Source: JACCUZ01 sp038246575
Lineage (GTDB): Bacteria; Actinomycetota; Actinomycetes; JACCUZ01
Assembly (NCBI GenBank): GCA_038246575.1
Contig: JBBRVU010000124.1
Span: 1-12,534, forward strand
Length of the DNA stretch: 12,534 nt
Direction: 5' to 3'
Part shown: piece after piece, positions 1 to 6,131 of the stretch
How the letters are laid out: every line of letters begins with the position of its first letter
Position numbering within the stretch: position 1 is the stretch's first letter
Made by a program: the position numbers and the translations under genes
Notes under the pieces: generated by a model
What the model was told of the DNA's origin: nothing
Databases searched by the model: none
Seen by the model: the letters and a program-made list of their open reading frames with translations, nothing else

Positions 1-60
1 CCTGCTGAAGCGATCTTTCGCCTGCCGAACGTGGTCGACTTGCGCCGGGGCGCGGTTACG

Positions 61-510
61 GTGTGGCGCGTGGAGGACATCGACCGCCAGATCGTCGGCC
101 TGCTCGGGCGCGACGGCCGGATGAGCTACACCGATCTCGGCAAGGCCACCGGCTTGTCGACCTCGGCGGTCCATCAGCGAGTGCGTCGGCTGGAGGAGCG
201 CGGGGTCATCCGCGGGTACGTGGCGGTGCTCGATCCCGAAGCGGTGGAGCTGCCGCTGACGGCCTTCGTCTCGATCCGCCCGATCGACCCGAGCGAGCCC
301 GACGACGCCCCGGAGCGGCTCGCCGGCCTCACCGAGATCGAGGCCTGCTACTCGGTCGCGGGGGAGGAGAGCTACATCCTCAAGGTGCGCGTCGGCACAC
401 CGTCCGAGCTCGAGTCGCTGCTCGCCCGGATCCGGGCAGATGCCAACGTGACCACCAGGACCACGATCGTGCTCAGTACCCCGTACGAGTCAAGGCCGCT
501 TCACGGCTGA
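61..510 (+). CDS. Lrp/AsnC family transcriptional regulator
   Basis: A 149-residue protein with the Lrp/AsnC layout. An N-terminal winged helix-turn-helix lies at about residues 5-52, with recognition-helix region LSTSAVHQRVRRLEERGVI. A RAM/effector domain follows at about residues 65-140 and includes ACYSVAGEESYILKVRV, the usual ligand/oligomer segment. The family binds DNA as dimers to octamers and often senses amino acids. The reading frame is open back to a GTG at 31, but that start has no ribosome binding site. GTG at 61 (GGGG about 10 nt upstream) or GTG at 70 puts the family-typical E-D-I-D-R-Q-I start at the N-terminus, so I chose 61. The nearest genes are a secreted CAP protein and, beyond it, kamA. 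Lrp-type proteins often control amino-acid catabolism, so regulation of the kam genes is possible but is inference only. Family assignment is secure; ligand and targets are unknown. Confidence 0.88.
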   Translation: MWRVEDIDRQIVGLLGRDGRMSYTDLGKATGLSTSAVHQRVRRLEERGVIRGYVAVLDPEAVELPLTAFVSIRPIDPSEPDDAPERLAGLTEIEACYSVAGEESYILKVRVGTPSELESLLARIRADANVTTRTTIVLSTPYESRPLHG

Positions 511-563
511 CCCGCCATCAGGTCAGGAATGGCTCAAGTCCGGCCGTTCCCCGCCCCTGCCAC

Positions 564-593
564 TTGCGGTGCACCCCTCCTACACGAGATAAA
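564..593 (+). promoter_or_regulatory. Weak candidate promoter for the CAP-protein gene
   Basis: TTGCGG at 564-569 could be a -35 box, followed 18 nt later by GATAAA at 588-593 as a -10 box. Each matches the sigma-70 consensus only in part (3/6 and 4/6). Transcription would start near 600, giving a leader of about 59 nt before the GTG at 659. Confidence 0.25.
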
Positions 594-600
594 CCTCGTG
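583..600. repeat. Short perfect inverted repeat, possible operator
   Basis: CACGAG (583-588) and CTCGTG (595-600) are perfect reverse complements separated by ATAAAC. The repeat overlaps the candidate -10 box of the CAP-protein gene, the usual place for a repressor operator. It could equally be a small hairpin or chance. Confidence 0.35.
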
Positions 601-658
601 GCCGAAACGAGACGTGACCGGCCGCCGAGGACCTGTCACCTGCCGGAAGGGTCGTGCC

Positions 659-1105
659 GTGCGCCTACGGATCTGTCTGCTGAGCGTTGTCACCGCACTC
701 GCCCTGACCGGGGCGACGGGAGTGCTCACCGCTCCCGCAGCGGGCGCGCAGACCACCGCCGAGGCCAGGTTTGTCACCAAGATCAACAACTTTCGGCTGA
801 ACCACGGCCTCCAGCCACTGCGGCTCCGAGCCAAACTCACCAGGTATGCCCGCAGCCACTCGGGGGACATGTCCAGGGGCCGCGTGCTGTTCCACACCAC
901 CAGCTTCAGCGCCCTGTGCTGCTGGGCGTCGATCTCGGAGAATGTCGGCACCGGCAGCGGCGTGGGCAGCACGCACCGGATGTTCCTGCAGTCCGAAGGG
1001 CACCGGGCCAACATCCTCGACCCCGACAAGGTGGCAATCGGGGTCGGTGTCGTGCGTTCCGACGGTCGGATCTGGGTCACCGAGATCTTTCGCCAGCCAC
1101 GCTGA
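659..1105 (+). CDS. Small secreted CAP/SCP-domain protein
   Basis: A 148-residue exported protein. Residues 1-30 form a signal peptide: basic start VRLR, hydrophobic core, likely cleavage after APAAGA. The rest is a compact CAP domain (cysteine-rich secretory/antigen 5/PR-1 superfamily). Visible hallmarks are H79 in VLFHTTS, E94-N95 in ISENVG, and GHRANIL at 114-120 followed by IGVGVV. The open frame begins at 614, but GTG at 659 is preceded by GGAAGGG (645-651) with a 7-nt spacer and gives a proper signal peptide, so it is the likely start. An adjacent cysteine pair (C87-C88, ALCCWAS) sits between the conserved His and Glu, where many bacterial CAP proteins have a GYxxxxxxENI-type sequence. 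Function is not established for most bacterial CAP proteins. The gene converges on kamA with 54 bp between them, and no clear terminator is visible there. Confidence 0.87.
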   Translation: MRLRICLLSVVTALALTGATGVLTAPAAGAQTTAEARFVTKINNFRLNHGLQPLRLRAKLTRYARSHSGDMSRGRVLFHTTSFSALCCWASISENVGTGSGVGSTHRMFLQSEGHRANILDPDKVAIGVGVVRSDGRIWVTEIFRQPR

Positions 1106-1159
1106 CCGGACGCGGGGTCCAGCAGCGACCGGCGTCGGCGGCTGTGGCCGTCCCGGCGG

Positions 1160-2653
1160 TCAGCCAGCCTGGGTCGCGGCTGCGGCACGCGAAGCCGCGG
1201 CCTGCTCCGTCGCAGCACCGTGGTCGGCCTCCGGCCCGTGCTCGCGCCACCAGGCCTGGCCCGACTCGGGCAGCGTGTGGATCGGGTCGTAGTACTCGTA
1301 GCGGCGGGTGAGGGCCTCCGGATCGGCCGCCTCGATGCCGGTGCGGTAGTTCTTGGTCCAGTAGGAGATGCCGCGCTCGCCGTCGTACTCCGCGAGCTGG
1401 TGCACCCAGCGCTTGCCGACGAACGGCACATCACAGACGATGCGCGGCGTGGCGAACCCCGGCAGGTAGCCCATGATCGCGTGCTGCAGGTGCTGGGCCT
1501 CCTTGACCGAGACCCTCCAGTGCTCCGAGAACGGGATCATGTCGCACATGTAGAAGTAGTAGGGCATGATCCCGGCGCCGTCGAGCAGGGCGAAGCACAG
1601 GTCGAGCAGGTCCGTCGGGGTCGCGTTGACGTCCTGCATCAGCACGCCCTGGTTGCGAACGTCGCGCACCCCGGCCTCGAGCATCGCGGCGGTGGCCTCG
1701 GCGACCAGCGGGGTGACCGAGGCCGCAGCGTTGACGTGGGTGTGGATCGCCAGGTGGACACCGCGGGCGCGGGCAACGGTGGACAGCCGCTCCATGCCGG
1801 CCCGCACGTCGTCCTGCAGCCAGTGCTGGGGCAGGCCCATGAGTGCCTTGGTGGCCAGCCGTATATCGCGGATGTTCTCGATGTCGAGCAGTCGTGCTAC
1901 GAAGGCCTCGAGGTTCTTGAACGGCATGTTGGCGACGTCGCCCCCGCTGACCACCACGTCCCGGACCCCCGGGGAGCGGCGGAGGTAGTCGATCATCGCG
2001 TCGTAGCGGTCGACGGGCTTGAGGTCGAACTTCAGCTTCTGGATCACCGGCGTCGAGTTGCCGACCAGGTCCATCCGGGTGCAGTGCCCGCAGTACTGCG
2101 GGCAGGTGGGCAGCAGCTCCGCCAGCACCTTCGTCGGGTAGCGGTGGGTCAGCCCCTCGGCCACCCACATGTCGTGCTCGTGCAGCGAGTCCCGGGTGGC
2201 GTGCGGATGGCTGGGCCAGTCCGTGCGCCGGTCGGAGAACACCGGGAGCATGTAGCGCCGGACGGGGTCGCCGTAGAACGCGTCGGTCCAGCTCTGGTCC
2301 GGCCCGGGTCCTGACGGCACGACGGTGTTGAGCATCTGCGGGGGCAGCAGCATCGACATGGTGGCTCGCTCGGCCTGGTCGCGCTCGAGGTCGTCATAGA
2401 GCCGGTCCTCGAGCAGGTCGCCCATGGTGGCCCGCAGCTGCTTGACGTTCTTCACGCAGTTGGCGCGCTGCCACTGGGCGCTGCGCCACTGCTCGTCGCT
2501 CACGTCCCGGAATCCGGGCAGCCGCCGCCAGTCGGGCTCGACGAGCTCCTTCCGGCGGTACGGGTAGGGCTGCTCCAGCCCCTCGACCTGGCCGGCGACG
2601 GCGTCGGCTGCGCCGTCGGTACCCTCGGGTCGCACGTGGACGGGCAGGGTCAT
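1160..2653 (-). CDS. kamA: L-lysine 2,3-aminomutase (radical SAM, PLP)
   Basis: This 497-residue enzyme would isomerise L-lysine to L-beta-lysine, the first step of the 3,5-diaminohexanoate lysine degradation pathway, using a [4Fe-4S] cluster, S-adenosylmethionine and PLP. The radical-SAM motif is C184-x3-C188-x2-C191 (CPQYCGHC), followed by SGGD at 236-239. The two aspartates that hold the lysine side-chain amine in clostridial KamA are matched by D371 (YMCDM) and D408 (VCDVP), and the PLP lysine by K414 (PFVGK). Glutamate 2,3-aminomutases replace those aspartates, which favours lysine as substrate. The frame is open upstream to 2782, but ATG at 2653 has GAGGAG five nt upstream and fits the family. 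The protein is longer than the ~416-residue clostridial enzyme, with extra N-terminal sequence and an Ala-rich C-terminal tail. It diverges from kdd across 154 bp. Whether the enzyme works in the presence of oxygen cannot be read from the sequence. Confidence 0.93.
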   Translation of the reverse strand: MTLPVHVRPEGTDGAADAVAGQVEGLEQPYPYRRKELVEPDWRRLPGFRDVSDEQWRSAQWQRANCVKNVKQLRATMGDLLEDRLYDDLERDQAERATMSMLLPPQMLNTVVPSGPGPDQSWTDAFYGDPVRRYMLPVFSDRRTDWPSHPHATRDSLHEHDMWVAEGLTHRYPTKVLAELLPTCPQYCGHCTRMDLVGNSTPVIQKLKFDLKPVDRYDAMIDYLRRSPGVRDVVVSGGDVANMPFKNLEAFVARLLDIENIRDIRLATKALMGLPQHWLQDDVRAGMERLSTVARARGVHLAIHTHVNAAASVTPLVAEATAAMLEAGVRDVRNQGVLMQDVNATPTDLLDLCFALLDGAGIMPYYFYMCDMIPFSEHWRVSVKEAQHLQHAIMGYLPGFATPRIVCDVPFVGKRWVHQLAEYDGERGISYWTKNYRTGIEAADPEALTRRYEYYDPIHTLPESGQAWWREHGPEADHGAATEQAAASRAAAATQAG

Positions 2654-2713
2654 GACGGCTCCTCGATGGGCGGGCCCGCGAGGCAGGCAAGGGTAATCTG
2701 CGGAATCTGGCCT

Positions 2714-2742
2714 ATCGTACGGGAAGTCCTGCGGTCCGCCAA
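2714..2742 (-). promoter_or_regulatory. Candidate sigma-70 type promoter of kamA
   Basis: On the minus strand, TTGGCG (2742-2737) is followed after exactly 17 nt by TACGAT (2719-2714). Spacing is optimal and both boxes are reasonable for an actinobacterial housekeeping promoter. Transcription would start near 2707, leaving a leader of roughly 54 nt before the kamA ATG. Confidence 0.5.
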
Positions 2743-2753
2743 TCGCCACACCG

Positions 2754-2759
2754 CATAAT
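2754..2759 (+). promoter_or_regulatory. Candidate -10 box for kdd
   Basis: CATAAT lies about 49 nt before the kdd GTG in an AT-richer patch of the divergent region. The hexamer 17 nt upstream does not resemble a -35 box, so this is a partial match that may need an activator. Confidence 0.3.
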
Positions 2760-2807
2760 CTCCTCTCGCCAAGCCGCTCCACCTATCGTCCAACGGAGGA
2801 CCCGAGC

Positions 2808-3911
2808 GTGACCGTCACCTCGCCAGTCGGCCTGCACCGCGTGCTCGAACCAGCCGGTGCACTGCCGCAGGCAGCGACCCGGCTGGACGACAACCCTGAG
2901 ATCGGCACCGACGAGGTGCGGCTGCGGGTCGAGCGCCTCAACCTCGACGCCGCGTCGTTCCGCCAGCTGGCGACCAAGCACGACGGCGACGGCGACGCCG
3001 TGCGCCGCGAGGTGCTCGAGATCGTCGCGGCCCGGGGCAAGATGCAGAACCCCGTGACCGGGTCCGGCGGCATGCTGGTGGGTGTCGTGGACGAGGTCGG
3101 CGCCGCGTCGCCGCTCAACCTCGAGGTGGGGCAGCGGGTGGCGACCCTGGTCTCGCTGTCGCTGACCCCGCTGCGCATCACCGACGAGCTCGCGCGCTGG
3201 GACGGCCGCAGCGAGCAGGTCCCGGTCGACGGGCACGCGATCCTTTTCGGGCGGTCCATCGCCGCGGTCCTCCCCGACGACCTGCCGGGCGAGCTCGCCA
3301 TGGCGGTCCTGGACGTCTGCGGTGCTCCGGCGCTCACCGACCGGGTGGTGCGCGCCGCGCTGCTGGCGCCCGGTCGGGCCTCCGGCGCGGCGGCTGACGG
3401 GGCGGACAGGTCGTCCGGCCCGGCGGTGGCGGTGATCGGCGGATCGGGCAAGAGCGGGTCGCTGTCCCTCGTGGCCGCCCGGCGGGCCGGTGCCGGCCGG
3501 ACCGTCGGCGTGGTCCCGACCGACGCCGAGGCGACGTTGCTGCAGTCCTGCGGGATCGCGGACGCCGTGGTGGTGGCGGACGCGCGCGACCCGGTTGCCC
3601 TCGCCGCTGCCGTCGAAGGATCTCTCGGTCGCAGCGCCGACGTCACGATCGTCTGCGTGGACGTCCCGGGTGCCGAGCACGGTGCGATCCTGGCGACAGC
3701 TGACGGCGGCACGGTCGTCTTCTTCTCGATGGCGACGTCGTTCTCCGCGGCCGCCCTGGGAGCCGAAGGGCTGGCCGCCGACGTCACGATGCTGGTCGGC
3801 AACGGGTACGTGCCGGGTCACGCGGAGACGGCCCTCGACCTCCTGCGCGGAGAGCCCGCGGTGCGCGCGCTGTTCGAGTCGCGGCTGCGCCACGTGCCCT
3901 CGGCTTCCTGA
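2808..3911 (+). CDS. kdd: L-erythro-3,5-diaminohexanoate dehydrogenase
   Basis: A 367-residue NAD(P)-dependent dehydrogenase that would oxidatively deaminate 3,5-diaminohexanoate to 5-amino-3-oxohexanoate, the step after lysine 5,6-aminomutase. Sequence recognised as Kdd-like: the N-terminal half includes KMQNPVTGSGGMLVG (residues 79-92) and DEVG, and a Rossmann segment AVIGGSGKSGSLSLVAARRAG (about 208-228) supplies the glycine-rich nucleotide loop. Length fits the family. A short Gly/Ala/Ser-rich insertion (about 188-205) precedes the Rossmann strand. GTG at 2808 is preceded by GGAGGA (2795-2800) with a 7-nt spacer, a near-ideal start. It is divergent from kamA, and the amidohydrolase follows after 23 nt, probably on the same transcript. 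Co-location with kamA, kamD, kamE and kal strongly supports the assignment. Confidence 0.9.
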   Translation: MTVTSPVGLHRVLEPAGALPQAATRLDDNPEIGTDEVRLRVERLNLDAASFRQLATKHDGDGDAVRREVLEIVAARGKMQNPVTGSGGMLVGVVDEVGAASPLNLEVGQRVATLVSLSLTPLRITDELARWDGRSEQVPVDGHAILFGRSIAAVLPDDLPGELAMAVLDVCGAPALTDRVVRAALLAPGRASGAAADGADRSSGPAVAVIGGSGKSGSLSLVAARRAGAGRTVGVVPTDAEATLLQSCGIADAVVVADARDPVALAAAVEGSLGRSADVTIVCVDVPGAEHGAILATADGGTVVFFSMATSFSAAALGAEGLAADVTMLVGNGYVPGHAETALDLLRGEPAVRALFESRLRHVPSAS

Positions 3912-3934
3912 GACGTCCCTGACAGACTGCGCCG

Positions 3935-5461
3935 ATGTCCTCGACGCTCTACCGCAACGGGGTGGTCCGCAGCCCCGGACACCCCCAGGCCAGCGCCATG
4001 CTGATGCACGGCGGCTCCGTCTCCTGGATCGGCGACGACCCCGAGCGGCACACCCGGGACGCCGACAGGGTCGTCGACCTCGACGGCGCCCTGGTGACGC
4101 CCGCCTTCGTGGACGCCCACGTCCACTCCACGTCCACCGGGCTGGCGCTGACCGGTCTGAATCTGGCCGACGCCGACTCCCTCTCGGAGTGCCTGCGGCG
4201 GGTCGAGGTCGCGTCTCGCCGGGCCCGAGGTGCAGCGGTGCTCGGCCACGGCTGGGACGAGACGCGCTGGCCCGAGGGCCGGCCCCCGACGAGCGCCGAG
4301 CTCGACCGGGCGTCCTACGGCGGGGTGGTCTACCTCTCGCGGGTCGACGTGCACTCGGCGGTCGTCTCCTCTGCTTTGCTCGCGATCGCTCCGCAGGCAC
4401 GTCGGGAGCCGGGCTGGTCGGACAGTGGCCACCTGACGAGGTCCGCGCACCACGTCGTCCGTGACGTGGCCCGGGAGTCCGTGACGGCCGAGCAGCGGCG
4501 CACCCTTCAGGCGGCCACCCTGCACCGGGCCGCCACCCTCGGCATCGGCTGTATCCACGAGCTCGGCGGGCCCGGGACCTCGAGCCCCGCGGACCTTGCT
4601 GCCCTAACCGAGCTGGCCCGCGAGTCGCCCGGCCCCGAGGTCGTGGCGTACTGGGGGGAGATCGGCGAGAGCGGGCTCACCCGCAGCCGCGAGCTCGGAG
4701 CGTTGGGAGCCGCCGGTGACCTCTTCGCCGACGGCTCCATCGGGTCGCACACCGCGGCCCTCACCGAGCGCTATGACGATGCCGAGCACACCGGACACGG
4801 CTACCTCAGCGCCGCGCAGGCCCGCGACCATGTCGTCGCGTGCACCGAGGCGGGACTGCAGGCGGGGTTCCACGCCATCGGGGACGCGGCCCTGGACGCC
4901 GTCGCCGCCGGCTTCGCCGAGGCGGCGGAGCGGCTGGGTGTGGAGCGAGTCCGAGCCGCCCGGCATCGGGTCGAGCACGTGGAGATGGTCAGTCCCGGGT
5001 CGATCGCGGTGCTGGCCCGGCTGGGTGTCGTCGCGTCCGTGCAACCGGCCTTCGACCGGCTCTGGGGCGGGGACTCCGGCATGTACGCGCAGCGCCTTGG
5101 CGCCGCACGTGCGCTGCAGCTCAACCCGCTGGCCGCCATGGCCGCGGCCGGAGTCGTCCTGGCCCTCGGCTCGGACTCGCCGGTGACCCCGCTGGACCCG
5201 TGGGGGTCGGTTCGCGCAGCCGTGCAGCACCGGACACCCGGCTCCGGTCTCGATCACGGCGCGGCCTTCGACGCCCACACCCGGGGTGGTTGGTGGGCCG
5301 CCGGGCGCGATGCCGACGGCGTGCTCAGCGCCGGGGCGCCGGCCACCTTCGCCGTCTGGGAGGTCGAGGGGCTGGACGCGGACGGGCTCCCTGCCCTCGA
5401 CGCCCCTGTCCCCACCTGCCGGGCGCTCGTCGTCCGCGGCCGAGGGGCCTACTCCGTCTGA
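3935..5461 (+). CDS. YtcJ-like metal-dependent amidohydrolase
   Basis: A 508-residue cytosolic protein of the Amidohydrolase_3/YtcJ family in the amidohydrolase superfamily of metal-dependent TIM-barrel hydrolases. The N-terminal small domain leads into the metal motif DAHVHS (H62, H64). Later motifs are LFADGSIGSHTA (263-274), FHAIGDAA (312-319), HRVEHVE (344-350) and GSDSPVTPLDPW (412-423, with D414 the expected catalytic Asp). Many family members have Lys at the start of the KxFADGS motif; here that position is D262, so metal coordination may differ. The substrate cannot be predicted. It starts 23 nt after kdd with no obvious Shine-Dalgarno site, consistent with translation coupled to kdd. 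Its last 13 bp overlap the tail of the convergent plsC. A role in lysine breakdown, for example on an N-acyl or lactam intermediate, would be speculation. Confidence 0.85.
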   Translation: MSSTLYRNGVVRSPGHPQASAMLMHGGSVSWIGDDPERHTRDADRVVDLDGALVTPAFVDAHVHSTSTGLALTGLNLADADSLSECLRRVEVASRRARGAAVLGHGWDETRWPEGRPPTSAELDRASYGGVVYLSRVDVHSAVVSSALLAIAPQARREPGWSDSGHLTRSAHHVVRDVARESVTAEQRRTLQAATLHRAATLGIGCIHELGGPGTSSPADLAALTELARESPGPEVVAYWGEIGESGLTRSRELGALGAAGDLFADGSIGSHTAALTERYDDAEHTGHGYLSAAQARDHVVACTEAGLQAGFHAIGDAALDAVAAGFAEAAERLGVERVRAARHRVEHVEMVSPGSIAVLARLGVVASVQPAFDRLWGGDSGMYAQRLGAARALQLNPLAAMAAAGVVLALGSDSPVTPLDPWGSVRAAVQHRTPGSGLDHGAAFDAHTRGGWWAAGRDADGVLSAGAPATFAVWEVEGLDADGLPALDAPVPTCRALVVRGRGAYSV

Positions 5462-6117
5462 GCGCCGTGGTCGTTGTACTCGGGCGCCCGCTGCTGCTCG
5501 CTGAGGGCGGCGATGCGATCCATGACGGTGTCGGTGAGCTCGCGCCGAGCCCGCCCGGGCGGCAGGTGGGCGAAGTCCTTCGGGTACACCGGCTCGCCGA
5601 AGGCGATACGGACCCGATGCACCCGCGGGACCCTGGTCCCGATCGGCTGCACGCGATCGGTGCCCATCAGACCCACCGGCACCACTGGTACGCCGGACTC
5701 GATGGCCAGCCAGCCCACCCCGGTGCGGCCGCGGTAGAGCCGCCCGTCGCGTGAGCGGGTGCCTTCGGGATAGATGCCGAAGGCATCGCCCTGGTCGAGC
5801 ACGCGCCCGGCGAGGGCCAGCGAGGCGTGAGCGTCGCGCTGCTGCTCGCGCTGCACAGGCACAGCGTCGAACACGGCGAAGAAGGCCCGGCGGGGCAGGC
5901 TGGCCAGCGACCGCCCCTCCCAGTACTCCGCCTTGGCCAGGAAGACCACCCGCCGAGGCACCGAGAGCGGGATGATGATGCTGTCGATGAAGGACTGATG
6001 GTTGCTGGCCAGGATGAGCGGCCCCGTGCTCGGGATGTGCTCCTTCCCGAGCACGACGGGGCGCCACAGGACGCGGAAGAGCAGCAGGCAGAATCCCCGC
6101 ACCAAGCCGTAGACCAT
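5449..6117 (-). CDS. plsC: 1-acyl-glycerol-3-phosphate O-acyltransferase family protein
   Basis: A 222-residue PlsC/LPLAT-family acyltransferase, which classically acylates lysophosphatidate to phosphatidate at the cytoplasmic membrane. Catalytic motif HX4D is seen as NHQSFID (H40, D45). The acyl-acceptor motif is YPEGTRSRDG (116-125), and the hydrophobic motif GVPVVPVGLMG lies near 142-152. The N-terminal ~20 residues are hydrophobic and probably membrane-associated. Length fits actinobacterial members. It begins 14 nt after the stop of the large secreted-protein gene and is probably co-transcribed with it. No good Shine-Dalgarno site precedes ATG 6117, so translation may be coupled. Its 3' end overlaps the amidohydrolase gene tail to tail by 13 bp. 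Several paralogues usually occur in such genomes, so the exact lipid substrate is uncertain. Confidence 0.87.
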   Translation of the reverse strand: MVYGLVRGFCLLLFRVLWRPVVLGKEHIPSTGPLILASNHQSFIDSIIIPLSVPRRVVFLAKAEYWEGRSLASLPRRAFFAVFDAVPVQREQQRDAHASLALAGRVLDQGDAFGIYPEGTRSRDGRLYRGRTGVGWLAIESGVPVVPVGLMGTDRVQPIGTRVPRVHRVRIAFGEPVYPKDFAHLPPGRARRELTDTVMDRIAALSEQQRAPEYNDHGAQTE

Positions 6118-6131
6118 GCCCTGATCGTTGC

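Larger units (their letters stand above)
2711..2789. repeat. CCTATCGT direct repeat in the kamA/kdd divergent region
   Basis: CCTATCGT occurs at 2711-2718, overlapping the kamA -10 box, and again at 2782-2789, just before the kdd ribosome binding site. The copies are 71 bp apart in the same orientation. They may be binding half-sites of a shared regulator or a second minus-strand -10 element, but an 8-mer pair can also arise by chance. Confidence 0.3.

Noticed and set aside
526..548. ECF sigma-factor promoter (GGAAT...CGTT) before the CAP-protein gene
   Set aside because: The 14-nt spacing is shorter than that of the known GGAA-type ECF promoters.
1106..1159. Bidirectional terminator between the CAP-protein gene and kamA
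   Set aside because: Only a 4-bp CGGC-TGTG-GCCG stem and a separate outer GACCG/CGGTC pairing were found; they do not join into one convincing hairpin.
2712..4400. 562-codon minus-strand open frame opposite kdd
   Set aside because: Its product is Arg/Gly-rich and low in complexity, typical of an antisense shadow in high-GC DNA, while kdd on the plus strand has a clear family, start and ribosome binding site.
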